Notes under the pieces: generated by a model
The model's input: only the letters and a program-made list of their open reading frames with translations
Database searches by the model: none
What the model was told of the DNA's origin: nothing
Shown here: in pieces, positions 11,661 through 20,360 of the stretch
How the letters are laid out: each line of letters opens with the position of its first letter
Position numbering within the stretch: position 1 is the stretch's first letter
Translations under genes and position numbers: made by a program
From: Oscillospiraceae bacterium
GTDB taxonomy: Bacteria > Bacillota > Clostridia > Oscillospirales > Acutalibacteraceae
Direction of reading: 5' to 3'
Assembly: GCA_015066095.1 (NCBI GenBank)
Contig: SVPC01000001.1
Span: 61,947-125,946 of the forward strand
DNA: 64,000 nt

Positions 11661-11689
11661 TTGCAAAACTTGAATATATGTGCTATTAT
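11661..11689 (+). promoter_or_regulatory. Putative sigma-A promoter for secG (TTGCAA-17 bp-TATTAT)
   Basis: Hexamers at 11661-11666 and 11684-11689 with 17 bp spacing, upstream of secG. Confidence 0.6.
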
Positions 11690-11732
11690 ATATTTTGGTT
11701 ATGTATGTTATATTTAGTCGGAGGTGAAACAG

Positions 11733-11981
11733 GTGGGCGCACTTGAAATTGTTTTAGGAATAGCAGTTATAATTGTTTCGATAATTATTATCGTTGCTGT
11801 TCTTTTCCAGCAGGGCCGTAGAGCCGGTATTAACGGTGCTATTTCGGGCGGTGCTGATACTTTCCTTTCAAAAAACAAGGCGAGAACTGTTGATGCTATT
11901 TTAGCACGCTGGACTAAGTATGTTGCTATACTTTTCTTTATTCTCGCAATAGTAGCAAATGCTATTTCTTTAAAAGGTTAA
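11733..11981 (+). CDS. secG: Preprotein translocase subunit SecG
   Basis: Two TM helices, 'VLFQQGRRAGINGAISGGADTFLSKNKARTVDAILARWTK'. The ORF-track GTG at 11724 lies inside the RBS (ggaggtg), so GTG 11733 is preferred. Confidence 0.92.
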   Translation: MGALEIVLGIAVIIVSIIIIVAVLFQQGRRAGINGAISGGADTFLSKNKARTVDAILARWTKYVAILFFILAIVANAISLKG

Positions 11982-12054
11982 CGCCTTTTAATTAGGGGAC
12001 AACCCCAAAAATACTTAATAAAACCCCTGCACTACTGCGGAGGGAGGGAATATA

Positions 12055-12231
12055 ATGAGTCAAGTTAGAATTAAAGAAAACGAATCTCTCGATAACGCTT
12101 TGCGTCGTTTTAAAAGACAGACCGCAAAAGACGGTGTTATCCAGGAAGTTCGCAAGAGAGAGCACTATGAAAAGCCCTCTGTAAAGCGTAAAAAGAAGTC
12201 GGAAGCTGCTCGTAAAAGAAAGTTCCGCTAA
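12055..12231 (+). CDS. rpsU: 30S ribosomal protein S21 (58 aa; too short for the ORF track)
   Basis: Translation [61 protein letters not shown] ggagggag upstream. Confidence 0.96.
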   Translation: MSQVRIKENESLDNALRRFKRQTAKDGVIQEVRKREHYEKPSVKRKKKSEAARKRKFR

Positions 12232-12242
12232 TATTTTCGTGT

Positions 12243-12271
12243 AAAAAGCGGTTGCGTGCAACCGCTTTTTT
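12243..12271 (+). terminator. Rho-independent terminator after rpsU
   Basis: aaaaagcggttg-cgtg-caaccgctttttt hairpin with U-tract. Confidence 0.85.
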
Positions 12272-12287
12272 ATTTGAGGAATGACTT

Positions 12288-12785
12288 ATGTTTAAACCAA
12301 ATATTAAATTAGACAGGGTGACAGATATTACCCCTGAAATTTTGAATAAATATGGTATTAAAGCTCTTATTTTGGATGTAGACAATACATTATCCACCCA
12401 TCACGGACAGATTTTGACCGAAGGTCTTACTACTTGGCTTTTTAAAATGCGTAGTCGTGGTATAAAAATGACCGTTCTTTCAAATTCAAAGGCTAAAAGA
12501 TTAGAGCCTTTTGCCAAAAAAATCGGTCTTGATTTTATTAGTATGGGCTTAAAACCATTGCCTTTTGGTTTTTTACGTGCTAAAAAAAGGCTTAAATCAA
12601 AACTTAAACAAACCGCTATTGTAGGTGACCAAATTTTCACCGATGTAATGGGCGGTAATTTGGTGGGTATAAAAACCATTTTATTAACCCCAATTAAACC
12701 GGAAACATCGCTTCGTTTCCGTTTTAAACGTAAATTGGAAGCGTTTTTAATAAGGGCGCTTAAAATTACCAATACGGAGGTATAG
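12288..12785 (+). CDS. yqeG: YqeG-family HAD phosphatase
   Basis: 'LILDVDNTLSTHHG' HAD motif I and 'AIVGDQIFTDVMGGN'. Confidence 0.9.
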   Translation: MFKPNIKLDRVTDITPEILNKYGIKALILDVDNTLSTHHGQILTEGLTTWLFKMRSRGIKMTVLSNSKAKRLEPFAKKIGLDFISMGLKPLPFGFLRAKKRLKSKLKQTAIVGDQIFTDVMGGNLVGIKTILLTPIKPETSLRFRFKRKLEAFLIRALKITNTEV

Positions 12786-12786
12786 T

Positions 12787-13641
12787 ATGGCAGCAAAATT
12801 TGGTCCTGCAGGTACTGATGATAACTTTAAATCATTAGGCTATAAGCATAGTTTACAAGTGCCCGAATATATTGTGAAAATGGGCTTAGACTGTTTTGAA
12901 TATCAGTGCGGACGCGGTGTAAATATCGGTCTTGATAAAGCCAAACTTTTGGGAGAAGAAGCAAAACAAAAGGGAATAACCCTGTCATTACACGCGCCTT
13001 ATTATATTTCTATGTCATCTATTGAAGAGGAAAAGCGTCTTAATTCGGTCAATTATATTTTAGCTTCTGCCCGTGCGGTTAATGCTATGGGCGGGGATAG
13101 AATTATAGTTCATACAGGTTCTTGCGGTAAAATTTCGCGTAATGATGCGTTGGAACTTGCAAAGGATACTATGCGACTTTCTATAAAAGCACTTGATATG
13201 GAAGGTCTTTCAAATATCCACATTTGCCCTGAAACAATGGGTAAAGTCAATCAATTAGGCACACTTTATGAAGTTTTGGAACTTTGTAAATTGGACGAAA
13301 GACTTATTCCTTGCATAGATTTTGGTCATCTTAATGCGCGTGATATGGGCGCTCTTAAAACCAAGGCAGATTTTGAGAATATATTTACAGATATTCGCGA
13401 TGCTTTGGGTGAAGACCGCCTTAAAAATTTCCATTCACATTTTTCAAAGATAGAATATTCACAGGGTGGCGAAAAGCGTCACTTAACCTTTGAAGATACA
13501 TTATACGGTCCCGATTTTGAACCTGTGATGGATTTGACCGTTAAATACGGTTGTTCACCTACATTTGTTTGCGAATCCGCAGGTACTCAATCTGTGGATG
13601 CTAAACTTATGAAAGATTATTATGAAAGGGTGTCTGTATGA
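12787..13641 (+). CDS. nfo: AP endonuclease family 2 (endonuclease IV-like TIM barrel)
   Basis: 'LHAPYYISMSS', 'VHTGSCG', 'ICPETMGKVNQLG', 'CIDFGHLNARD'. Confidence 0.85.
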   Translation: MAAKFGPAGTDDNFKSLGYKHSLQVPEYIVKMGLDCFEYQCGRGVNIGLDKAKLLGEEAKQKGITLSLHAPYYISMSSIEEEKRLNSVNYILASARAVNAMGGDRIIVHTGSCGKISRNDALELAKDTMRLSIKALDMEGLSNIHICPETMGKVNQLGTLYEVLELCKLDERLIPCIDFGHLNARDMGALKTKADFENIFTDIRDALGEDRLKNFHSHFSKIEYSQGGEKRHLTFEDTLYGPDFEPVMDLTVKYGCSPTFVCESAGTQSVDAKLMKDYYERVSV

Positions 13642-16232
13642 TTTGGCACAGCGCATCTTTAACCGAAGTACTTAATGAACTTTCGGTAGATAAGAATAAC
13701 GGTCTTGCTAACGGCGAAGCTGCTGAAAGACTGGAAGTCTACGGTAAAAACGAAGTAGATACTGTTGAAAAAAAGTCACTTATAAAGCGTTTTTTAGCAC
13801 AATTTAAGAGCAAAACCTTAAATTGCCTTATAATTATAAGTGTTGTTTCAATTATTGTATCGCTGTTTTATGATTTACCTAATGCATTTATGCCGTTACT
13901 TTTAATAGGTATTGTTGTGGCAAATGCTGTTATCAGCGCTTTCCATCTCCATTTGTGCGACACTACTTTTGATGGAATAAAGAGCATAACCAACCCAATG
14001 GTTAAGGTGTTGCGTGATGGTATAGAAAAAACAGTTTCTTCTGAAAATTTGGTAAGGGGAGATATTATATTACTCTCCGAAGGTGATTATGTTACGGCTG
14101 ATGCCCGTCTTATCGAGGCACACGAACTCAGATGTAATGAGTCTGCTTTGACAGGTGAAGAAGTGCCTGTTGAAAAAAATGCGGATGCAATTTTAGAAGA
14201 TATTACTTCTTTTGAAAGTCGTTCTAATATGGTTTTTGCAGGTACTACCGTTGTGCATGGTAACGCAAAAGCTGTTGTTGTGGCCACCGCTTATGATACC
14301 GAAAACGGCAAAACTGCTGCTATAAATGAGCAAATAGGCAGTAAAAAATTACCTATTGAATCGGAACTTGATACAATAGGCAAGTTTATAAATATTTCTA
14401 TTTTGGTTGTTTGTTTGCTTGTGTTTGCAATCAATCTTATCCAAAATTTAAGTGTTTCTACACAAACACCCTTTGCTGTTACTACCATTAGCGTGGTTTT
14501 AAACGCTTTAGCACTTGCTGTTGCCGCTATTCCCGAAAGTTTACCCGCAATTGCTACAATCGTTATAGCAATTGGTACAGGCCGTATTTTAAAGGATAAA
14601 ATAATTGTCAAAGAAAATAAAGCCTTTGAAACCATAGGCAAAACAAATGTAATTATTACCGATAAAACAGGCGTTTTAACACACAAGGATATGGAACTTG
14701 TGAAGGTTTTTGATGGTAAAGAAATGTTTGATTTAGGGGCAGACCCTATGAATGAAAGCGTTTCTGTTTTGCTAAGACTTGCGGCGGTTTGCTCGACTCT
14801 TTATAACGATACAACTGAAAAGGCAATTAAAAAAGCTTGTTTTAAATACAACTCAATTACCGAAACAGACCTTTTGGGTTTAATGCCTAAAATCAGCCAT
14901 ATTCCTTTTGATTCGGCGCGTAAGTCTATGACCGTTATCACAATGATAAACGAAAAACCATATGCCATTGTTAAAGGTGCGCCCGAAATTTTGGCACATA
15001 AATGTAACAACTGTAACGCTGAAGAAATTTTAAAACTTAACGAGCAGTTAGCGAATGAGGGATACCGTAATGTTTGTATCGCTATGCGACCGCTCAGCGA
15101 AATACCTGCTAACCCGCAGGCGGATGAGATTGAATGTAACCTTACATTTATAGGTCTTTTGAGTTTAAAAGAATCTATAAGAAAAAGTGCGATTGATGAA
15201 ATAAAACTTTGTAAATCGGCTAAGATTCACACCGTAATGGTTACTGGTGATAATCTTAATACCGCAAAATCTATAGCAATACAACTTGGAATTTTAAGTG
15301 ATGACTCACAGGCTATAACAGGTGCCGAACTTCAAGAAATGAGCGACGAACAACTAGTGGAGAATATCCATAAGTACACCGTTTTTGCGCGTATTTTACC
15401 TAGTGATAAACTGCGTATAGTAAAGGCTTGGCAGACAAGAAAAGCGGTTGTTACCGTAACGGGTGACAATTTAAGTGATGCCGACAGTCTAGCAACTGCC
15501 GATGTTGGTTGTGCAATTGGTCAATATGGAACTGACGTTGCAAAGGGAAATGCCGATATTATTATTCTTAAAAATAATTTTGGCTCGATAGTTTCGGCAA
15601 TAAAAGAGAGTCGCGGATTTTTCAGTAACATTAAAAAAGCGGTTTATTACTTGCTTAGTTGCAATATAGCAGAGCTTTTGCTTGTGCTTTTTGGTGTTAT
15701 AATTTTTGGCAATCCTATACTTGTAGCAGCACAACTTTTACTTATAAATTTGCTTACCGACTGCGCTCCTGCAATTTCATTTAGTATGGAAAAGGCAGAA
15801 AATTCGGTTATGAAAAAGCGTTCTTTCGAAAAAGTGCGCCGTATTTTAGAGTGGAAAGCTTTGGCAGTTTTACTGTTGCAAAGCTTGTGTATTGCAGTTT
15901 TGGTGTTGGTGTCTTACGGTATAGGCACTTTGTTTAGTCAGGCAGTAGCTACAACTATGGCATTTGCAACACTTGGTATTGCACAGGGTATACACTGCTT
16001 TAACAACAAGTTAGAAGGCAGTATTTTCAATAAAGAAGTCTTTTCTAATAGTTTTATGAACAAGGCAGTATTTACTGTGTTGTTCGTGGTTGTTTTCTTG
16101 GTGTTTACACCTGTAGGCCATATTTTTGGTTTAAAAATTTTAAGCTTTGCGCAATTCTTGATAGCCTTAGGTCTTGCGGCGATTATTTTGCCGTTCAGCG
16201 AACTATTAAAGTTTTTAAAAAATAAGGTATAA
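13638..16232 (+). CDS. P-type cation-transporting ATPase (Ca2+/P2-like) with divergent catalytic motifs
   Basis: N-terminal cation ATPase domain, 'NESALTGEEVPVEK', 'IPESLPAIATIVIAIG', 'ITDKTGVLTH', 'KGAPEIL', 'TGDNLSDADSLATADVGCAIG'. Confidence 0.9.
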   Translation: MIWHSASLTEVLNELSVDKNNGLANGEAAERLEVYGKNEVDTVEKKSLIKRFLAQFKSKTLNCLIIISVVSIIVSLFYDLPNAFMPLLLIGIVVANAVISAFHLHLCDTTFDGIKSITNPMVKVLRDGIEKTVSSENLVRGDIILLSEGDYVTADARLIEAHELRCNESALTGEEVPVEKNADAILEDITSFESRSNMVFAGTTVVHGNAKAVVVATAYDTENGKTAAINEQIGSKKLPIESELDTIGKFINISILVVCLLVFAINLIQNLSVSTQTPFAVTTISVVLNALALAVAAIPESLPAIATIVIAIGTGRILKDKIIVKENKAFETIGKTNVIITDKTGVLTHKDMELVKVFDGKEMFDLGADPMNESVSVLLRLAAVCSTLYNDTTEKAIKKACFKYNSITETDLLGLMPKISHIPFDSARKSMTVITMINEKPYAIVKGAPEILAHKCNNCNAEEILKLNEQLANEGYRNVCIAMRPLSEIPANPQADEIECNLTFIGLLSLKESIRKSAIDEIKLCKSAKIHTVMVTGDNLNTAKSIAIQLGILSDDSQAITGAELQEMSDEQLVENIHKYTVFARILPSDKLRIVKAWQTRKAVVTVTGDNLSDADSLATADVGCAIGQYGTDVAKGNADIIILKNNFGSIVSAIKESRGFFSNIKKAVYYLLSCNIAELLLVLFGVIIFGNPILVAAQLLLINLLTDCAPAISFSMEKAENSVMKKRSFEKVRRILEWKALAVLLLQSLCIAVLVLVSYGIGTLFSQAVATTMAFATLGIAQGIHCFNNKLEGSIFNKEVFSNSFMNKAVFTVLFVVVFLVFTPVGHIFGLKILSFAQFLIALGLAAIILPFSELLKFLKNKV

Positions 16233-16234
16233 AT

Positions 16235-16825
16235 ATGGATAACGAGCGACTAAAAAAACAAATTGATTTTATTTTAGAAATCGATAAAGAAAAGAATATA
16301 TTGCGTCAAACTCATATAACCGATTATGTAAGACGCGAAAATGATGCCGAACATGCTTGGCACATGGCTGTTATGGTGTGGTTGCTCAAAGAGTATGCGA
16401 ACAGAGATTTTGATTTAGCAAAAGCTATGATGATGGCACTTATCCACGATGTGGTTGAGATTGATGCAGGCGATGCTTATGCTTATGACGAAAAAGCACT
16501 CGAACATCAAAAAGAGCGCGAAGATGCCGCCGCAAAGCGTATATTCGCACTTTTGCCGCAAGAACAGGGTGAAGAATTAAAGGCACTGTTTTATGAGTTT
16601 GAGGAAAATAAAACACCCGAAGCGCAGTTTGTTCATGCTATGGACAATTTCCAACCGTTGCTTTTAAATGATTCTAATAACGGCGGTGATTGGCGCTCAC
16701 ACGGTGTTTGCTATAATCAAGTATATAACAGGCAAAAAGGCTCTGAAAAAGGCTCTGAATTTATTTGGCAAGAATCTCAAAAGATTGTAGAGCAAAATGT
16801 TAAAAAAGGTAATATAAAACCGTGA
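16235..16825 (+). CDS. HD-domain hydrolase (YfbR/HDDC2-like nucleotidase family)
   Basis: 'RRENDAEHAWHMAVM...ALIHDVVEIDAGD' HD signature. Confidence 0.85.
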   Translation: MDNERLKKQIDFILEIDKEKNILRQTHITDYVRRENDAEHAWHMAVMVWLLKEYANRDFDLAKAMMMALIHDVVEIDAGDAYAYDEKALEHQKEREDAAAKRIFALLPQEQGEELKALFYEFEENKTPEAQFVHAMDNFQPLLLNDSNNGGDWRSHGVCYNQVYNRQKGSEKGSEFIWQESQKIVEQNVKKGNIKP

Positions 16826-16851
16826 AGAAGTTAATCTTCTTCACGGTTTTT
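16817..16851 (+). terminator. Rho-independent terminator
   Basis: aaaccgtgaagaag-ttaat-cttcttcacggttttt perfect 14-bp stem. Confidence 0.9.
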
Positions 16852-16902
16852 AGTTTAGCCTGATTTATTTGAAAGTTCTTAATTAAAAAAATATATTTTA
16901 TA

Positions 16903-17637
16903 TTAGATTACATATCCGCCGTTTACCCCTAAAATTTGACCTGTTATGTAGTCGGCGTTTTCACTTGCAAGGAAGTAAATTGCGTGGGCAACATCGTCAG
17001 CGGTACCCATACGGCCAAGCGGTATGGACTCAACAAAATCGTTAAGGTCTTCCACCGAAATGTTTTTATTCATACTGGTTTCAATAAGGCCTGGGGTGAC
17101 AGCATTTACGGTAATACCGCTGGGTGCTAATTCCTTTGCCAATGCTTTTGTAAGACCTATAACACCCGCTTTTGAGGCAGAATAGGCAACCTCACACGAA
17201 GCACCTGTTTCACCCCACATAGAGGAAACATTGATAATTTTGCCCGATTGCTGATTAACCATAACCTGTGTTACTGCCTTTGAGCAGTTGAACACACCTT
17301 TAAGGTTTATATCCATAATGCGGTCATATTCAACTTCATCAGTTTGGGAAATGAGACCTTCGAAAGCAACGCCCGCATTGTTTACCAAAACATCAATTCT
17401 GCCAAACTTGTAAAGTGTTTCTTTTATTAGTAATTCGGCTTCTAAACGATTGGCAACATTAGCCTTTTGTGTGGTTACCGAAAAGCCGTTTTCCGAAAGA
17501 GAACGGGCAAGAAGGGTTGCAGATTCATAAGATTCGTTGTAGTTTATAACAACATTATAGCCCTTTTGTGCGAATAGTATTGCGGTTGCCGCGCCTATGC
17601 CTTTTGAAGCGCCTGTAACTATTACTGTTTTTTTCAT
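16903..17637 (-). CDS. SDR-family oxidoreductase, FabG-like
   Basis: 'VTGASKGIGAATA', 'NNAGVAFEG', 'YSASKAGVIGLTKALAKELA'. The internal ATG (MKKTVIVTG) at 17637 is preferred over the ORF-track start at 17700. Confidence 0.9.
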   Translation of the reverse strand: MKKTVIVTGASKGIGAATAILFAQKGYNVVINYNESYESATLLARSLSENGFSVTTQKANVANRLEAELLIKETLYKFGRIDVLVNNAGVAFEGLISQTDEVEYDRIMDINLKGVFNCSKAVTQVMVNQQSGKIINVSSMWGETGASCEVAYSASKAGVIGLTKALAKELAPSGITVNAVTPGLIETSMNKNISVEDLNDFVESIPLGRMGTADDVAHAIYFLASENADYITGQILGVNGGYVI

Positions 17638-17789
17638 AAAATCATCACCCAGAGTAAGTATAACATATTTTTTTGATAAATAAAAGACTAATTTTGACAA
17701 AAAAATTTTATATCGTAGAATGAATAAAGGATACGGTTTTATACGCTGTTAATTTTATATGTTTTCAATAGTGCGAGAATAATTTTGTA

Positions 17790-17818
17790 TTGAAAAATGA
17801 AAAACATTGTTGTATAAT
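17790..17818 (+). promoter_or_regulatory. Putative sigma-A promoter (TTGAAA-17 bp-TATAAT)
   Basis: TTGAAA 17790-17795 and TATAAT 17813-17818, exact 17-bp spacer; predicted start abuts a large inverted repeat. Confidence 0.8.
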
Positions 17819-17824
17819 AATAGT

Positions 17825-17993
17825 GCGAAACTAATTTAATATGTGTGAAATAGGGTGTATTTTCTTTTTATGGGTGGAAATTACGCTTTGTTTTGCGTTG
17901 TATGTGTTGTTTTGAATTTGATAAAAATGCAAATTCCGGCAACATGTATAAATGCGAGCGTTTACGCCCCATTTCACATTAAATTAGTTTCGC
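17825..17993 (+). ncRNA. Large inverted-repeat RNA structure (putative structured leader or sRNA; class not recognised)
   Basis: gcgaaactaatttaat (17825-17840) is the exact reverse complement of attaaattagtttcgc (17978-17993); gtgaaat (17845-17851) pairs with atttcac (17971-17977); inner stems guaugug uug/caacauguau and gaauuug/caaauuc. Confidence 0.55.
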
Positions 17994-18017
17994 GACTATC
18001 GGAGTTTGCGTTTTTTG

Positions 18018-18046
18018 TGCGTCTGCTTCGGTGGGCGCATTTTTTA
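18018..18046 (+). terminator. Intrinsic terminator with UUCG tetraloop just upstream of the surface-protein RBS
   Basis: tgcgtctgc-TTCG-gtgggcgca followed by tttttta; 9-bp stem allowing G-U; RBS gaggtg at 18053-18058. Confidence 0.75.
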
Positions 18047-18064
18047 TTATTTGAGGTGTTTTAA

Positions 18065-20263
18065 ATGAAAAACAAAATCAAAAAATGGAGTACTATGATT
18101 GTGATTCTCATGTTGATTTTTTCTTTTTTCAATTTCACAATCAATGCCGACTCCGTGTTTACTGACAGAGCGCAAAATATAAGTTTTGTTGTTACTAATA
18201 CCAAAGCTAGAATTGTTGAGTATCTTGGTGTTGACGGAGTTTTATCTATACCTTCAACTGTGACTTACGGAAGAGATTATTCAGTATTTGGTGTTGAAGA
18301 ATATGCATTTGAGTCTTGTGAAAACATTACTGAAATTAAAGGTGGTAAATCTGATTTAGTTATTTTAAGATGCGCTTTTATGGAAAGCACGAGTCTAAAA
18401 AATATTGATTTGCGAGTAAAGGAAATAGAAAACAATGCATTTTCAGAGTGTGTCACGTTGGAATCAGTAAAGTTAAATGGCATTGTCGATATTCATGCGG
18501 GTTCCTTTAATAATTGTGTTAATCTCAAAGAAATTTCATTAAGTGCATCAATTTCTAATATATACAGTGGAGCATTTTCTGGATGCACATCTCTTTCTGA
18601 CGTTTATTACAACGGAACATTAGAAGAAAAAAATACAATAATTATTGAGTCGGGTAATGAATCGCTTATAAATGCAAAATGGCATTTTGTGTCATGTGAA
18701 ACCAATGGTCATACGTACGATAACGATTGTGACAAAATATGTGACGTTTGTGGCGATGTTCGCGTAACCGAACACGTATACGATGATGCTACCGACGCTA
18801 CTTGTAATGTAGACGGTTGCGGTCACGTACGTCAACTTGGCGCACAACTTATTGAAGAAAACGGAGTAACATACTACTACTATGATGGTGTTAAATCTAC
18901 CGCAACAGGTATTGTTGAGTACAATGGCAAGCAGATTTACATCAACAAGGGTAGATTCCTAGGTGCTACCGGTCTTGTAACAGTAGACGGCAAGAAGGTA
19001 TATGTACGTAACGGTTACTTTATAGGCGCTTCAGGTCTTGTAACAATAGACGGTAAGAAGATATATATTGAAAACGGCTACTTCACCGGAGCTTCGGAGA
19101 TAGTAATTATTTCTGACAAGAAGATGTACATTGATAAAGGCTATTTTACAGGAGCTACAGAAATAGTAACTGTTGGTACAACAAATTATTATATTGTTGA
19201 TGGTTATTTAACTGAAACTACAGGAATAGTTAATAAAGAAGATCAATGGTATTACATACAAGGTGGAATATGGGTTTCTACATATACAAATATGGCTTTT
19301 GTAGATAATCAATTGTATTATATAAAAAATGGTAAGTGGGATGCTTCAGTTACCGGTTTGTTTGAGTATGAAGGCGAATTTTATTATGTAGAAAACGGTA
19401 TTTGGAGTTGTGATACTACAGGAATAGTTAATATAGGCGATAAGCATTACTATATCGTACAAGGTAAATGTGATACCGAATTTACCGAAATTATCAAGAT
19501 AGGCGATAAGTGGCTCTTTATTCAAAACGGTGAGTGGTCTGAACAAACCATCCTTATTAAGTATCGAGGAAATCATCTATTTGTATATGATAAGTGGTTA
19601 TACATTGAAAATGGTGAATGGAAGTCACAAACCGCAATTGTACAATATGACGGTCGGCAGTTATATATCAAAGATGGTCAATGGGATAGTACAGTTAAAG
19701 GTCTTGTAAACATAAGTGGTAAGAAGTTGTATATCAACCAAGGTTACTTTGAAGAGACTACAACTCTTGTAGAATATGAAGGTAAGCAGATGTACATCAA
19801 TAAGGGTAGATTCCTTGGCAAAACAGGCATTGTTACTGTAGACGGCAAGAAGTTATATGTACGTAACGGTTACTTCCTTGGTGCTTCTGGTCTTGTCACC
19901 TTGAACGGTAAGAAGACTTATATCAACAAGGGCTACTTCACAGGCGCTTCTGGTCTTGTTACCATTAGCGGCAAGAAGAGGTACATTAACAAGGGCTACT
20001 TCACAGGTGCTTCCGGTCTCGTTACCATAAGAGGCAAGAAGATGTACATCAACAAGGGCTACTTCACAGGCGCTTCCGGTCTCGTTACCATTAGCGGTAA
20101 AAAGGCTTATATCAATAAGGGCTATTTCAATACCACTACTGCCATTGTAAAGATTAGCGGTAAAAAATATTATATTAAGAAAGGTTACGCTCAGCTTTCT
20201 TTCTCTGGCAAAGTAAAGATTTCAGGTAAAACTTATACAGTTAAAAAAGGTATAGTAAAATAG
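18065..20263 (+). CDS. Secreted surface protein: signal peptide, BspA-like leucine-rich repeats, Cys/His-rich linker, ~21-aa cell-wall/glucan-binding-like repeats
   Basis: Signal peptide 'MIVILMLIFSFFNFTINA'; 'VYGEEYAFESCENITEIKG...SLKNIDLRVKEIENNAFSECVTLESVKL'-type LRR; 'CDKICDVCGD'; repeats 'GKKxYINKGYFTGASGLVTIS'. Confidence 0.85.
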   Translation: MKNKIKKWSTMIVILMLIFSFFNFTINADSVFTDRAQNISFVVTNTKARIVEYLGVDGVLSIPSTVTYGRDYSVFGVEEYAFESCENITEIKGGKSDLVILRCAFMESTSLKNIDLRVKEIENNAFSECVTLESVKLNGIVDIHAGSFNNCVNLKEISLSASISNIYSGAFSGCTSLSDVYYNGTLEEKNTIIIESGNESLINAKWHFVSCETNGHTYDNDCDKICDVCGDVRVTEHVYDDATDATCNVDGCGHVRQLGAQLIEENGVTYYYYDGVKSTATGIVEYNGKQIYINKGRFLGATGLVTVDGKKVYVRNGYFIGASGLVTIDGKKIYIENGYFTGASEIVIISDKKMYIDKGYFTGATEIVTVGTTNYYIVDGYLTETTGIVNKEDQWYYIQGGIWVSTYTNMAFVDNQLYYIKNGKWDASVTGLFEYEGEFYYVENGIWSCDTTGIVNIGDKHYYIVQGKCDTEFTEIIKIGDKWLFIQNGEWSEQTILIKYRGNHLFVYDKWLYIENGEWKSQTAIVQYDGRQLYIKDGQWDSTVKGLVNISGKKLYINQGYFEETTTLVEYEGKQMYINKGRFLGKTGIVTVDGKKLYVRNGYFLGASGLVTLNGKKTYINKGYFTGASGLVTISGKKRYINKGYFTGASGLVTIRGKKMYINKGYFTGASGLVTISGKKAYINKGYFNTTTAIVKISGKKYYIKKGYAQLSFSGKVKISGKTYTVKKGIVK
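18898..20250 (+). repeat. In-frame tandem repeats (~63 bp / 21 aa unit), near-identical at 19900-20130
   Basis: Repeated 'ggctacttcacaggcgcttctggtcttgttaccattagcggcaagaag' units. Confidence 0.85.
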
Positions 20264-20264
20264 C

Positions 20265-20295
20265 AAAAAAGACTCCCTTCGAGGAGTCTTTTTTA
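20265..20295 (+). terminator. Rho-independent terminator after the surface-protein gene
   Basis: aaaaaagactcc-cttcga-ggagtctttttt. Confidence 0.88.
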
Positions 20296-20360
20296 ATGCG
20301 GAATTAGTAATTATTATGTGATTAAATTATAGTTTATCGGGGAGTTGATTGTATCGTCAG

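Noticed and set aside
17855-18064. 69-aa ORF upstream of the surface protein
   Set aside because: Lies wholly inside the inverted repeat and terminator; codon content is a by-product of the structured non-coding region and it has no convincing RBS.
19900-20130. Regular ~63-bp repeats resembling a CRISPR array
   Set aside because: Repeats are in frame with a long CDS, have no unique spacers and encode 21-aa wall-binding-like units.
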